47,342 bases of DNA from Xanthomonas populi (lineage in GTDB: Bacteria; Pseudomonadota; Gammaproteobacteria; Xanthomonadales; Xanthomonadaceae): contig NZ_MDEJ01000015.1 of the NCBI RefSeq assembly GCF_002940065.1, positions 1-47,342 of the forward strand, in the 5' to 3' direction. Positions 8,809-18,712 of the stretch are shown piece by piece (within the stretch, counting starts at the first letter, position 1; each line of letters starts with the position of its first letter). The position numbers were made by a program, and so were the translations under genes. The notes under the pieces were generated by a model. It had not been told where the DNA came from. It saw only the letters and a program-made list of their open reading frames with translations, and made no database searches.

Positions 8809-9558
8809 ATGAGCAAGCAGAATCAGTGGATCGTCGGCGTCAACGCCGTTGCCTCGTCGGTCGAGAACGACGCCGATAACGTGCGCGAAGTGTTGATCGA
8901 AGCCGGTAGCAAGAATCCGCGCCTGACCGAGATCGAAGAGCAGGCGCGCAGCAAGGGCATCGAGGTACGTCGCGTCAACACGCAGGCGCTTGACGGCGTC
9001 GGTGGGCAGCTCCGCCACCAGGGCGTGGTCGCGCGCTACGCTGCCGCGCGGCTGTGGGCCGAAAGCGAGCTCGAAGCGTTGGTGACCGCCGCCGAAGGAC
9101 GTGCGCTGCTGCTGATCCTGGATGGCGTGCAGGACCCGCACAATCTCGGCGCCTGCCTGCGTAGCGCCGCCGCCGCCAGCGTCACTGCGGTGGTGATTCC
9201 CAAGGACAAGTCGGCCACCGTCAATGCGACCGTGCGCAAGACCTCGGCCGGTGCGGCCGATCGGATTCCGGTGGTGGCAGTGACCAATCTGGCGCGTTGC
9301 CTGCGCGATCTGCAGAAGCAGGGCGTGTGGCTGTATGGCCTGGCCGGCGAAGCCGAAGCCTCGTTGTATAGCGTGGACCTGCGCGGCAATGTCGGGCTGG
9401 TGCTCGGTGGCGAGGCCGATGGCCTGCGTCGGCTCACGCGCGAGCATTGCGATGGCCTGGTCAAGATTCCGATGCCGGGCGATATCGAAAGCCTCAACGT
9501 GTCGGTGGCGGCTGGTGTGACCTTGTTCGAAGCCGTGCGCCAGCGCCTGGGCGCGTAA
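8809..9558 (+). CDS. rlmB: 23S rRNA (guanosine-2'-O-)-methyltransferase RlmB
   Basis: 249 residues of the SPOUT/TrmH class. The N-terminal L30e-like substrate-binding domain (IVGVNAVASSVENDADNVREV) is followed by the knotted methyltransferase domain with motif 1 (LILDGVQDPHNLGACLRSA), motif 2 (LVLGGEADGLRRLTREHCD) and motif 3 (IPMPGDIESLNVSVAAGV). The family methylates G2251 in the peptidyl-transferase P loop of 23S rRNA. The length matches the E. coli enzyme (243). The ATG at 8809 starts MSKQNQWIVG, as expected for the family. It lies downstream of rnr on the same strand. Confidence 0.95.
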   Translation: MSKQNQWIVGVNAVASSVENDADNVREVLIEAGSKNPRLTEIEEQARSKGIEVRRVNTQALDGVGGQLRHQGVVARYAAARLWAESELEALVTAAEGRALLLILDGVQDPHNLGACLRSAAAASVTAVVIPKDKSATVNATVRKTSAGAADRIPVVAVTNLARCLRDLQKQGVWLYGLAGEAEASLYSVDLRGNVGLVLGGEADGLRRLTREHCDGLVKIPMPGDIESLNVSVAAGVTLFEAVRQRLGA

Positions 9559-9812
9559 TCGCATTGGCGCGTGAGGACGTATGCGTGCGGATTGAGCGCT
9601 AGACCGAAGGCGCATCGTTCAACACGCGCGCGTCGCATGGCCCATAACAATCGTGCAGTGCGCGCACGCTTGCGCAGATGTCGATAGCGATGTGTTGCCG
9701 ATCGCAAACGCAGCGCTTGTGCATCAGCACTTTCGACAACACGCGTATCGATCACCGACGCGCGCGTGTTTTATTGCCTACGATGGTGCCAGCAAACGGC
9801 GTGTGGTATCTC

Positions 9813-12285
9813 ATGAATCGTGGGGCGGGTGCCTGTCATACAGGTCAGAGCACGTGCGCCCTTAGGACGTCAGCACGAAGAGATAGGCAGTCGCAGCGCT
9901 GGTTGCGTGGCTGTGCCTGCTTGCTGCTGGCGTTGTGCTCGCGCGTTGCAATTGCCGCACCCGCGGGGACGGCGCAATTGCGCGACTATGCGATCGATAG
10001 CTGAATTTCGCGTAATGGATTGCCGCACAACTTGCTGCGCGATTTCGCCAGACCCGCGACGTCTATCTGTGGTTCGCCACCTGGGAAGGCCTGGTGCGCT
10101 ATAACGGGCTGGAATTCAGCGTCATCGATCGCAGCACGCGCCCCGGCTTGCCGGATAACGGCGTCGGTGCGTTGTATGTCGATCGCAATGGCGCACTGTG
10201 GCTGAGCGATGCACGCGGCAATCTGGTGCGTCACAGCGCCGATGGGCACTGGCGGCGCTGGGAGCGCCGAGGGCAGTGGCCGCAAGCGCTGATCCACGCA
10301 ATGACCATGATGCGTAAGGCCGGATGTGGTTGTTGTTCGAAGGGCGCAGTCTTGGCTGCCTGTGCCCGGATGGGCACTTCGCGTATTTCCCGCCGCGCGA
10401 TGGCTTGCCGTTGCAGCGCAGCTTCCCGCGCATGGTGTTCGACGACCAGGGCGGCTGCTGATCGGTACGCTCGACGGGTTGATCTACCGCGAGCCGGAAG
10501 GACGCATGTATCGTGCCCCGGCAGCGTTCGGCCTGCCGCCCGGCCTGGCATGGCCGTACCGCGCGCCAGACGGCGCCGTCTGGGTCGTCGCGGGCGAGCG
10601 GTTGTATCGCCTGTAGGGCAAGCGCGCCCAGCTGAGGCATCGCGTGCCGGGGCAGGAACACTTCACGGCAATGTTGCAGGATCGCCACGGCGACCTGTGG
10701 GTGGGGCCCTATGCCGATGGCGTGTTCGTCTTGCGCGCTGGACACGTGCTGCGGCACTACGGCCAAGCCGAGGGCATTCCCAGCGGGCAGATCCGCGCCA
10801 TCGTGATCGACGACCACGCGACGGTGTGGTTGGCCACGCAGCGCGGCATGGCGTGGTGAAGTTGGCGGATGGCAGGCGAGCGGCGTTGAACATCGACGGC
10901 TTGCCCGATGGTGTGGTGACTGCGCTGGCGCGCATTGGTGGCGCGCTGTGGATCGGGTCGGTCGATGGCGCCGCAGTGCTGCGCGATGGCACGTGGATCA
11001 GCAGCAATCGCGGCGTCTTGCGCACCGAACTCAGCACGCTCAACGCCGTCGCCGATGGACGCGGCCGGCTGGCCATCGAACGTTATGGCGAAATCGATGG
11101 CATGGCCAACGCGCAGGCCCATGGCAGTTCCGGCCCGCGCATGATCGCGCGCGCCGACGGCTCGGTTTGGGTGGTCACTGCAGGCGGCGTCAGCATGGTT
11201 GCCCCGACGCGGTTGCAGCGCTTTCGCAAGCGCCGCGCGCCGCCTGCATTGATCGAGAGCGTGCAGCAGGATGGTCGCCCGTTGGCCTGGCGCCAGCAGG
11301 CAAAGTTGGCCGGCGGACATCGCTTGAATGTGTCCTAAGTCGGCATGAGTTTTCTTTTGCCGGAACGGATTGAGGACCGCACCCGTCTGGAAGGCCTGGA
11401 CAGCGACTGGACCGAACGTGGCCGCCAGCGCAACGTGGAATTCATCGGCTTGCCGCCGGGTCGCTATCGCCTGCAGGTGGCCGCCCGGCATCCTGGCGGC
11501 ACGGGGAGCCCGCACCAAGCGATGTGGGCACTGCGATGTGGGCATTCGAGGTCCTGCCGCTTTGGTGGCAACGCCATGACGTGCGTTTTGCTGCGGTGCT
11601 GGGCGCGATGCTTGCGCTCGCCTTGTTGTATCGGCTGCTGTTACATCGCTCCAAGACCCACAATGCACGCTTGGCCGACCTGGTGCGCAAACGCACTGAA
11701 GATCTGCAATTGCAGGCGCAGCGCCTGCTGCAGGCCAATCAGGAAAAGAGCGAACTGCTGACCCAGCTGCGGATCGAATCCGACGTGTTCGAGCTTCAGG
11801 CGCATGAAGACACCTTGACCGGGCTGCCCAATCGTCGCCACTTCGACGAAGCGTTGGCACGTGAGATCAGCTATGCACGCCGCAGTGGTCGCCCGCTGGT
11901 GTTGGCGATTCTGGATATCGATCACTTCAAACGCATCAACGATCACTACTCGCACGCCAGTGGCGATACCGTGCTGCACGAACTAGGTGGGTTTCTCACT
12001 GCTGCCGCACGCGCCTCGGATCTGCCGGCCCGCCTGCGCGGCGAAGAGTTCGCCCTGCTGCTCGCCGACACCACGCTGGGCCAAGCGCAGGCGCTGTGCC
12101 TGCGCATCCGCGCGCGGTTCCATGCGCGCCACGACTGGGGCGGCGTGGACGGCCTGCAAGCGGCCTTCAGTGCCGGCGTGGCCGAGCTGCGCGATGACGA
12201 CACCGGCGCATCGCTGATGCAGCGTGCCGACCACGCGTTGTACGAAGCCAAGCGTGCAGGGCGCGACCGGATCTGCGTAGGGTAG
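9813..12285 (+). pseudogene. Two-component-propeller sensor / GGDEF protein, degenerate
   Basis: The intact relative would be an exported periplasmic beta-propeller sensor followed by a triple-Y domain, one membrane helix and a diguanylate cyclase domain. Pieces seen are a signal peptide (CACLLLALCSRVAIAAPA), propeller repeats (DVYLWFATWEGLVRYNG, GALWLSDARGNLVRH, HGDLWVGPYADGVFVL, ATVWLATQRGM, GALWIGSVDGAAVLRDG), Y_Y_Y-like DRTRLEGLDSDWTE, a helix (FAAVLGAMLALALLYRLLL), a coiled coil, and GGDEF (HEDTLTGLPNRRHFDEAL). Lesions are TGA at 10002-10004 (where Trp is expected), a frameshift near 10050, another near 10300, TAG at 10614-10616, a shift near 10855, TAA at 11336-11338 and a shift near 11525. 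The active site reads RLRGEEF at 12031-12051 instead of GGEEF. The 3' part (11524-12285) stays open and could still make a membrane-anchored fragment. The start at 9813 is a guess. Confidence 0.85.
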
Positions 12286-12476
12286 GGTTGGGAATCGGGA
12301 ATAGCGGAATCGCAAAAGCGAGGCGCCTAGCGCTTCCCGTCTCCTGCGGGAGAAGGTGCCCCGCAGGGGCGGATGATGGTACGGCCGCACGCAGTAGTAC
12401 CGCCAAATGCAGATTTTTTAAGCAGAGAAACCCAACTGTTTTTGCGAATCCCCAATCCCCAATGCCCAATCCCCGC
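12286..12476. repeat. Intergenic repeat block with gggaatc / ccccaat tracts and palindromes
   Basis: The block opens with GGGAATCGGGAATAG and closes with repeated ccccaat units (about 12448-12474), so its flanks are roughly inverted copies. Inside are the palindromes CTCCTGCGGGAG (12341-12352) and GCCCCGCAGGGGC (12358-12370). Such short repeats are scattered through Xanthomonas intergenic DNA. A second block of similar design lies at 37327-37490. There is no coding signal. Confidence 0.6.
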
Positions 12477-13112
12477 TCAAACAGGCCCCGGCCAAGCATT
12501 GGCGATCTTGCAGAACAGCCGCGCGGTCTGCTCGGTGTCGTACACCGCGCTATGCGCATCGGCCGCATTCCAATCCAGGCCCGCGGCTTGTGCCGCGCGC
12601 GCCAGCACGGTCTGCCCGTACGCCACACCGGCCAGGGTCACGGTGTCGAACACGCTGAACGGATGAAATGGATTGCGTTTGTGGCCCACACGCGCAACCG
12701 CCGCGTTGAGGAAGTTCAGATCGAAATGCGCGTTGTGGCCGACCAGGATCGCGCGCTGGCAGCCATACTTTTTCACCGCCGCACGCACCGGCGCGAACAC
12801 ATGATCCAGCGCGTCTTTCTCCTGCTTTGCGAAGCGGAATGGGTGGTCGAGCACGATGCCGGTGATTTCCAGCGATTTCGGGTCGATCTCCAGGCCGGGT
12901 GCCGGCACCAGATGCGCGCTGGCGGTTTGGCCGGGGGAAAAGCGACCGTCTGCATCCATTTCGATCGGTACGCAGGCGATTTCCAGCAGCGCGTGCTTGT
13001 TCCAATCGAACCCACCGGTTTCCACATCCACCACCACGGGCAGATAGCCGCGGAACCGCCGCGACATGGGCAAAAAGGAGGAGCCAGGCTGTAGGTCGAG
13101 CAGTTCGTTCAT
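12477..13112 (-). CDS. rnt: Ribonuclease T
   Basis: 211 residues. A DEDDh-type 3'-5' exoribonuclease that trims tRNA and other stable RNA 3' ends. Exo I is [12 protein letters not shown] (catalytic Asp and Glu), Exo II includes [14 protein letters not shown], and Exo III is [15 protein letters not shown] with the catalytic His and Asp. The length fits the family (E. coli 215). Two ATGs are in frame, at 13118 and 13112. I prefer 13112 because AGG stands 8 bases before it. The gene is single, and its 3' end abuts the repeat block. Confidence 0.93.
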   Translation of the reverse strand: MNELLDLQPGSSFLPMSRRFRGYLPVVVDVETGGFDWNKHALLEIACVPIEMDADGRFSPGQTASAHLVPAPGLEIDPKSLEITGIVLDHPFRFAKQEKDALDHVFAPVRAAVKKYGCQRAILVGHNAHFDLNFLNAAVARVGHKRNPFHPFSVFDTVTLAGVAYGQTVLARAAQAAGLDWNAADAHSAVYDTEQTARLFCKIANAWPGPV

Positions 13113-13257
13113 CTGCATAGCCTAGCAGGTCGCAGCCGGGCTCGATCGTTGCCTATGCCTGTCACGCAGGCCATTCGGGCAAAGCGATCCTGCAAAAAAA
13201 AGCTGCCCTGTGTTGCCACGGATCGGGCCTGTTCGACGACGCGTTCGATAGCCCGCG

Positions 13258-13665
13258 TCAGTGACCGCCGACCACACTCGCGATCAAACAGGTGACCACT
13301 GCAATCAACACGTAATTGTTGTCCACCTGGCGCCATTCGTGCCCGCGCGGCGGCTTGTTCAGATGATGCGTGCGGTAGTCGGCAACGCGGTTGCTGCGAT
13401 GGTCCGGCGCCAGCCGCTCGCCGCGCAGCTAAGGCGGGCCACGACGATCGTTGCGGTGATCGTCGTTACGCGTGCTGCGGCGATCGTCGCGTTTGTCATC
13501 GTGCCTGTTGTCGTCACGGCGCTCGTTGCCGCGATCATCGTGACGCTGCGCATTGCGGTCGCGCTCATTATCGCGGTCGCGGTCGTTATGCTGCTGAGGC
13601 GCAGCGAACGCTGCACCGGACATCAGCAGCGCCAAAGCCATGAAAGATCCAATGATGCGTTTCAT
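13258..13665 (-). pseudogene. RcnB-like exported protein gene interrupted by one in-frame amber codon
   Basis: Read through, this is 136 codons in a single frame. It has a signal peptide (MKRIIGSFMALALLMSGAAFA), a low-complexity segment rich in Asp, Arg, His and Asn (residues about 24-78), then a TAG at 13429-13431, then 56 more codons. The part after the stop encodes GERLAPDHRSNRVADYR, the conserved HEWRQVDNNYVLIAV and a hydrophobic tail. That tail is the RcnB-family C-terminal domain, which marks the two halves as one gene. RcnB proteins are periplasmic and are linked to metal homeostasis in E. coli. As it stands only a 78-residue secreted DRHN-rich peptide would be made. No other lesion is visible. 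Confidence 0.8.
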
Positions 13666-13795
13666 CTGCGGACTACTGCGTCACAGGAACGCCCTGTTTG
13701 ATTTCACTCCAGGCCTGTTGAGCTCAATACGTAATGAGAAGCCGTTGAGGCCTGTTCTCAGCATGTCGATAAGTCGCGACGGCACGCGTCCTGGA

Positions 13796-14500
13796 TCAGA
13801 TGACGCAGGTGGTGTCGTCGCGCTTCAATCGCGGCGGCAGCGGCTGCTCGCCATGCACCAGGAACCACACGTTCTCGGCGATGTTGGTGGCGTGGTCGCC
13901 GATGCGTTCCAGATTCTTGGCCATGAACAGCAGATGCGTGCAGGGAGTGATGTTGCGCGGGTCTTCCATCATGTAGGTCAGCAATTCGCGGAACAGCGCT
14001 GTGTACTGCGCATCCAGGCGTGCATCTTCATCGCGTACGCGAATCGCCGCATCGGCATCCTTGTTGCGATAGGCCTGCACCGCTTCGCGCACGGCATGCG
14101 CGGCCATCTGACCCAGCGCACGCAGGCCCACGGTCTGCGGCAGCGGCGGTGCGCAATTGAGCGCGATCGAGCGCTTGGCGACGTTGGCCGCGTAATCGCC
14201 GATGCGTTCGATATCGGCCGGAATGCGCAGGCCGGCCAGGATTTCGCGCAGATCGCGCGCCATCGGACCACGCAACGCCAGGCGCATCACGTCGTGGCTG
14301 ATCGCATGCTCCAGCGCGTCGATCGCCTTGTCGTTGACCACGATCCGATGCGCTGCGTTGTCGTCGCGACGCTCCACCACATCCAGTGCGGCTTCCAGCT
14401 GCGCCACCGCCGTGTCGCCCATGCGCACGATCTCGGCGACAAGACGGTGCTGCTCCTCGTCGTAGCTTTTGACGATATGGTCGTTGAGGTGCTGGTTCAT
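13796..14500 (-). CDS. phoU: Phosphate-specific transport system accessory protein PhoU
   Basis: 234 residues. A cytoplasmic helical protein that links the Pst transporter to the PhoR sensor and keeps the Pho regulon off when phosphate is plentiful. Both PhoU metal-binding repeats are present: residues about 80-105 (DIERIGDYAANVAK) and about 190-215 (NLERIGDHATNIAENV). I chose the ATG at 14500 (MNQHLNDHIVKSYDEE), which matches the family; the upstream ATG at 14557 would add 19 unrelated residues. It is the last gene of the pst cluster, 128 bases after pstB. Confidence 0.95.
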   Translation of the reverse strand: MNQHLNDHIVKSYDEEQHRLVAEIVRMGDTAVAQLEAALDVVERRDDNAAHRIVVNDKAIDALEHAISHDVMRLALRGPMARDLREILAGLRIPADIERIGDYAANVAKRSIALNCAPPLPQTVGLRALGQMAAHAVREAVQAYRNKDADAAIRVRDEDARLDAQYTALFRELLTYMMEDPRNITPCTHLLFMAKNLERIGDHATNIAENVWFLVHGEQPLPPRLKRDDTTCVI

Positions 14501-14628
14501 CGTGATCTCGATTCGTGGCAGTGGTGGATGTCCGCCGTGACCTTGGCGACATCGCACGTGATGCGGATGTCGTGCCGGTCGGTGCGGCGGAGCTGCGTCA
14601 ATGCGGCGTTGCGATGGGGTGCCCTACA

Positions 14629-15489
14629 TCAACCGAAACGACCGGTGATGTAATCCTCGGTTTGCTGCTTGGACGGCTGGGAAAAGATCGTTTCGGTGCG
14701 GTCGTGTTCGATCAGGTCGCCCAGATACATGAAGGCGGTGTAGTCGGACACGCGTGCGGCCTGCTGCATGTTGTGGGTCACGATCACGATGGTGTATTCG
14801 CGCTTGAGTTCTTCCACCAACTGTTCGATGCGGCTGGTGGAAATCGGGTCCAGCGCCGAGGTCGGTTCGTCCAGCAACAACACATCCGGCCGCAGCGCCA
14901 CCGCACGTGCGATACACAGGCGCTGCTGCTGACCACCAGACAGACCCAGCGCGCTTTGCCCCAGTTTGTCCTTGACCTCGTCCCAGAGCGCGCCTTGACG
15001 TAAGGCGTGTTCGACACGGTTGTGCATGTCGGCCTTGGACAGTTTTTCGTGGTGACGAATGCCGTAGGCGACGTTTTCGAAGATCGTCATCGGAAACGGC
15101 ACCGGCTTCTGAAACACCATGCCGACCTTGCTGCGCAGCCGGTTCATCGGGTATTTCTGCGAGAGGATGTTCTCACCGTCCAGCACCACTTCGCCACGCG
15201 CTTGCATCTTCGGATACAGCGCGTAGATGCGGTTGAAGATGCGCAGCAAGGTCGACTTGCCGCAGCCGGACGGCCCGATCAGCGCGGTGACGCGCTTTTC
15301 CGGAATCTCGATGTTGATGCTCTTGAGCGCATGGTACTTGTCGTAATAAAAATCCAGATTGCGCGCGGCCACCTTTATCGGTGCCTGCGCGGTCGGCGAC
15401 CCCTTGGCGGCCGGGACAGCGATGCGATGCATCTGCTTGGCGTTTCGGAGATCGTTCATGTCGGGTGTCCGGAAGGAGAGATCAGTCAT
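14629..15489 (-). CDS. pstB: Phosphate ABC transporter ATP-binding protein PstB
   Basis: 286 residues. The cytoplasmic ATPase of the high-affinity phosphate importer. Walker A is GPSGCGKST, the signature is LSGGQQQR, Walker B is [12 protein letters not shown], and the H-loop is VTHNMQQA. An N-terminal extension of about 35 residues precedes the ABC fold ([16 protein letters not shown]). The ATG at 15489 overlaps the pstA stop by 8 bases. A second in-frame ATG at 15459 is also possible, and neither has a clear ribosome binding site, so translation may be coupled to pstA. Confidence 0.95.
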   Translation of the reverse strand: MTDLSFRTPDMNDLRNAKQMHRIAVPAAKGSPTAQAPIKVAARNLDFYYDKYHALKSINIEIPEKRVTALIGPSGCGKSTLLRIFNRIYALYPKMQARGEVVLDGENILSQKYPMNRLRSKVGMVFQKPVPFPMTIFENVAYGIRHHEKLSKADMHNRVEHALRQGALWDEVKDKLGQSALGLSGGQQQRLCIARAVALRPDVLLLDEPTSALDPISTSRIEQLVEELKREYTIVIVTHNMQQAARVSDYTAFMYLGDLIEHDRTETIFSQPSKQQTEDYITGRFG

Positions 15490-16345
15490 TGGAAATCTTG
15501 TTGCGCAACAGCAGCGCGCGTGCGCCCAGGCTGATCAACAACACGAACACGGTCAGCACCAGCGCACCAGACCAGGCCAGGGTCTGCCAGGACTCGTAAG
15601 GGCTACCGGCGAATTGATTCATGATTACCGGCACGCTGGCCATCGGCTGCAAGATGTTGCTGTTCCAGTATTGATTGCCGAAGGCGGTGAACAGCAGTGG
15701 CGCGGTCTCGCCACTGATGCGTGCCAGCGCAAGCAGAATACCGGTCAGGATGCCGGCCGACGCGCTGCGATAGAGCACCTGCACGGTGACTTTCCACTGC
15801 GGAATGCCGAGCGACAACGCCGCTTCGCGCATCTGCGCCGGCACCAGACGCAACATTTCGTCGGTGGTCCGCACTACCACCGGCAGCACGATGAAGGCCA
15901 GCGACAGCGCACCGGCAAATGCCGAGAAGCGCCCGCCGGTCTGCATCACGTACAGCGTGTAGACGAACAGGCCCAACACGATTGACGGCGCCGACAACAG
16001 GATGTCGTTGACAAAGCGCACCACCAGGCCGGTCTTGCGCGCATTGCCGTACTCGGCCAGCCAGGTGCCGGCGGCAATGCCGAGGGGGGTACCGATCGCC
16101 AGCGCCAGGCCGCACATCACTGCACTGCCGAAGAAGGCGTTGAGCAAGCCGCCTTCCTGCATCGGCGGCGGTGTCATCTTGGTAAACAGATTGACGCTGA
16201 TGCCCGGTACGCCCTTGGACATCAAGGTCCACAGGATCCAGGCCAGGAAGAACAGCCCGAACAGGGCGGTGACGCACGACAGCAGCAGCGCCACCGCGTT
16301 GATCACGCGGCGGCGGTTGTAGAGGGATTGCGAGACCGAGGACAT
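15482..16345 (-). CDS. pstA: Phosphate ABC transporter permease PstA
   Basis: 287 residues with about six membrane helices. One of the two permease subunits of the Pst importer. The EAA-type loop that contacts PstB reads [20 protein letters not shown]. The first helix is [20 protein letters not shown]. The ATG (16345-16343) shares one base with the stop codon of pstC, a tight operon junction. Confidence 0.95.
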   Translation of the reverse strand: MSSVSQSLYNRRRVINAVALLLSCVTALFGLFFLAWILWTLMSKGVPGISVNLFTKMTPPPMQEGGLLNAFFGSAVMCGLALAIGTPLGIAAGTWLAEYGNARKTGLVVRFVNDILLSAPSIVLGLFVYTLYVMQTGGRFSAFAGALSLAFIVLPVVVRTTDEMLRLVPAQMREAALSLGIPQWKVTVQVLYRSASAGILTGILLALARISGETAPLLFTAFGNQYWNSNILQPMASVPVIMNQFAGSPYESWQTLAWSGALVLTVFVLLISLGARALLLRNKISND

Positions 16346-17319
16346 CAGTTGCCCTCTCGACGCGACAGCTGCATCAGCATGAAGCGCGCAATCGCCAGAA
16401 CAATAAAAGTCACGATGAACAGCACGAAGCCGAGCAGCAACAATGCCGAGCGATAGGTCTCGGTGGCCTCGCCGAAGTCATTGGCGATCAATGCAGCGAT
16501 GGTGGTGCCAGGCTCCAGCAGCGACGGCGACAGCCGTACCGTGTTGCCGACCACGAAGGCCACCGCCATGGTTTCGCCGAGCGCACGGCCCAGGCCCAGA
16601 AACACGCCGCCGATCACCGCAGAGCGGGTGTACGGCAGCACGATGTCCCAGCTGACTTCCCACTTGGTCGACCCCAGCGCGTAGGCCGATTCCTTCAAGC
16701 GCGTGGGCACGGTCAGAAATACTTCGCGCATCACTGAAGAGATGAACGGAATCACCATGATCGCCAGCACAAAGCCTGCGGTCAGCAAGCCGATCCCCAG
16801 CGGCGGACCCTGAAACAGCGGGCCGATCAGCGGCAGCGTGCCGAGGTGATCGTTGAGCCAGGGCGTCACGTGTTCTGTCATCACCGGCACCAGCACGAAC
16901 AGGCCCCACATGCCGTAGATGATCGAAGGGATGCCGGCCAGCAATTCGATCGCGGTGCCGACCGGGCCGCGCAACCAGCGTGGCGCCACTTCGGTGAGAA
17001 AGAACGCGATACCAAAACTCACCGGCACCGCAATCACCATCGCGATCAACGCGGTGACCAAGGTGCCGTAGATCGGCGCCAGCGCGCCATATTTGTTTTC
17101 GACCGGATTCCAGTCGGCGGAGTAGAAGAAGCTCAGCCCCTGCGCCTGCAAGGCATGACGTCCGCCCCACAGCATCGACAGCGCGGCGCTGCCGAGCGCC
17201 AACAGGACGAAAACGACCGTGGCGGCCAATGCAAGCTTGAACAGGCGATCGGCACGCGCATCGCGCAGGTCGCTGCCGCGTGGTGCGGTCATCGCTTTGG
17301 GAATGGCGGTGGCATTCAT
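16345..17319 (-). CDS. pstC: Phosphate ABC transporter permease PstC
   Basis: 324 residues, inner membrane, with six or more helices. The partner of PstA. Diagnostic segments are GIAFFLTEVAPRWLRGPVG, ELLAGIPSIIYGMWGLF and the coupling loop KESAYALGSTKWEVSWDIVL. I chose the ATG at 17319 (MNATAIPKAM) over one 21 bases upstream (MGDESNR), because homologues start with a short hydrophilic leader; this is uncertain. The gap to pstS is 112 bases. Confidence 0.94.
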   Translation of the reverse strand: MNATAIPKAMTAPRGSDLRDARADRLFKLALAATVVFVLLALGSAALSMLWGGRHALQAQGLSFFYSADWNPVENKYGALAPIYGTLVTALIAMVIAVPVSFGIAFFLTEVAPRWLRGPVGTAIELLAGIPSIIYGMWGLFVLVPVMTEHVTPWLNDHLGTLPLIGPLFQGPPLGIGLLTAGFVLAIMVIPFISSVMREVFLTVPTRLKESAYALGSTKWEVSWDIVLPYTRSAVIGGVFLGLGRALGETMAVAFVVGNTVRLSPSLLEPGTTIAALIANDFGEATETYRSALLLLGFVLFIVTFIVLAIARFMLMQLSRREGN

Positions 17320-17431
17320 TCGATTTGACTCGTCACCCACGCAATGGCGGGAGCGTGAGACAGCAGGAACGGCAAGGCGCCCGCAGGCACTTCACCGCAG
17401 CGCAACCCGCCACAACAGCGGGTGCAGGGAA

Positions 17432-18523
17432 TTACTTGAACTTGCTGGCCCAGTAGGCCTGGATCTGCTTTACCAGCTCCGGCGGCAGCGGCACATAATG
17501 CAGTTCGCTGGCCTGAGTCTGACCGTTTTCCAGCGCCCACTTGAAGAAGTCCAGTGTCGCCTTGCTGCGCGCCGCATCCTTGGGCTGCTTGTGCATCAGC
17601 ATGAAGTTGGTGGCGGTGATCGGCCAGGCCTTCTCGCCCGGTGCGTTGGTGATCACCAGGTTGAAATCCTTGGCGTTGGCCCAGTCGGCGCTGGCGGCTG
17701 CGGCGGCGAAGCTTTCCGCATTCGGCTTCACCCACTGGCCGGCCGCATTCTGCAGCGAGGCGTAAGGCATCTTGTTCTGCAGTGCGTAGGCCAGTTCGAC
17801 ATACCCGATCGAATCCTTGATCTGCTGCACGTACGAGGCCACACCTTCATTGCCCTTGCCGCCGACGCCGCCCGGCCATTGCACGGAGGTGCCTTCGCCG
17901 ACCTTGCTCTTCCACTCCGGGCTGACCTTGGACAGGTAGTTGGAGAAGTTGAAGGTGGTGCCCGAACCATCGGAGCGGTGCACCAGGTTGATCTTGGTCG
18001 CCGGCAGGGTCACGCCCGGGTTGGCCGCGACGATCGCCGCGTCGTTCCACATCGTGACCTTGCCGAGGAAGATGTCGCCCAGCAACGCGCCGGTCAACCG
18101 CAGCTTTCCCGGTGCGATGCCTTGCAGATTCACCACCGGCACCACGCCTCCGATTGCCGATGGGAACTGGCCCAGCCCGGCCTGCTGCAGTTCGGCGCTG
18201 TCAAGCGGCTTGTCGGTCGAACCGAAGTCCACCGTGCCGGCCTTGATCTGCGCAATACCACCGCCGGAACCGATCGACTGATAGTTCACCTTGTTGCCGG
18301 TGGCGGCGTTGTAACCGGCCGACCACTTGGAGACCAGCGGGTAGATGAAGGACGCACCGGCACCGGAGATCTCGGCGCTCTTGCTGTCGCCGGCGGTGGC
18401 GCCTGCGCTGGGAGCGCCCTTGGCGGCGTCGCCGGACTGCGCATCCTTGCCGGGCGAGCATGCCGCCAGGGCGAGGGCGATGGTGAGAGACAGAGCGGTC
18501 AGGCTGGCCGACTGCAGTTTCAT
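17432..18523 (-). CDS. pstS: Phosphate-binding lipoprotein PstS
   Basis: 363 residues. It has a lipoprotein signal peptide with lipobox LALAAC (Cys22), then a Ser/Gly/Ala linker and a periplasmic phosphate-binding domain starting AEISGAGASFIYPLVSKW. Ligand-loop motifs are GSGGGIAQIKAGTVDFGSTD and HRSDGSGTTFNFSNYLSK, both typical of PstS. The lipid anchor distinguishes it from the paralogue just upstream, which has an ordinary signal peptide. A Pho-box-like site lies 63 bases before the start. It delivers phosphate to PstCAB. Confidence 0.95.
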   Translation of the reverse strand: MKLQSASLTALSLTIALALAACSPGKDAQSGDAAKGAPSAGATAGDSKSAEISGAGASFIYPLVSKWSAGYNAATGNKVNYQSIGSGGGIAQIKAGTVDFGSTDKPLDSAELQQAGLGQFPSAIGGVVPVVNLQGIAPGKLRLTGALLGDIFLGKVTMWNDAAIVAANPGVTLPATKINLVHRSDGSGTTFNFSNYLSKVSPEWKSKVGEGTSVQWPGGVGGKGNEGVASYVQQIKDSIGYVELAYALQNKMPYASLQNAAGQWVKPNAESFAAAAASADWANAKDFNLVITNAPGEKAWPITATNFMLMHKQPKDAARSKATLDFFKWALENGQTQASELHYVPLPPELVKQIQAYWASKFK

Positions 18524-18585
18524 GGAAGCTCCGAGGATGGATTGGCCGGGGTATCCGGCGGACCACGCTATGAAATGATGTTTTT

Positions 18586-18603
18586 GTTACGCGTGCATGA
18601 CAG
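18586..18603 (-). promoter_or_regulatory. Pho-box-like site upstream of pstS
   Basis: Minus strand CTGTCAT-GCAC-GCGTAAC: the first half matches the PhoB half-site CTGTCAT exactly, and the second half is GCGTAAC at the expected 11-base spacing. It is 63 bases upstream of the pstS start, after the terminator of the preceding gene. PhoB binding is inferred. Confidence 0.6.
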
Positions 18604-18625
18604 TGCCTTTTGGAAAAGGCATCAC

Positions 18626-18657
18626 AAAAAAGACGCGACCCTGATAAGGGCCGCGTC
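18626..18657 (-). terminator. Rho-independent terminator between the two pstS genes
   Basis: On the minus strand the arms GACGCGGCCC and GGGTCGCGTC pair with one mismatch around loop ttatca, followed by TTTTTTG. It lies 56 bases after the stop of the upstream pstS paralogue and before the Pho-box of the downstream pstS. That should uncouple expression of the two binding proteins. Confidence 0.8.
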
Positions 18658-18712
18658 CCGGTGCCGACGCCGGGGAGAGCGACGGCGTCGTTCCTGCGCC
18701 TATCGCTTTCTC

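Noticed and set aside
13429-13600. Short tandem-like repeats that could suggest a CRISPR or minisatellite
   Set aside because: They are the coding repeats of the Asp/Arg/His/Asn-rich part of the RcnB-like gene; there are no constant repeats or spacers of CRISPR length.
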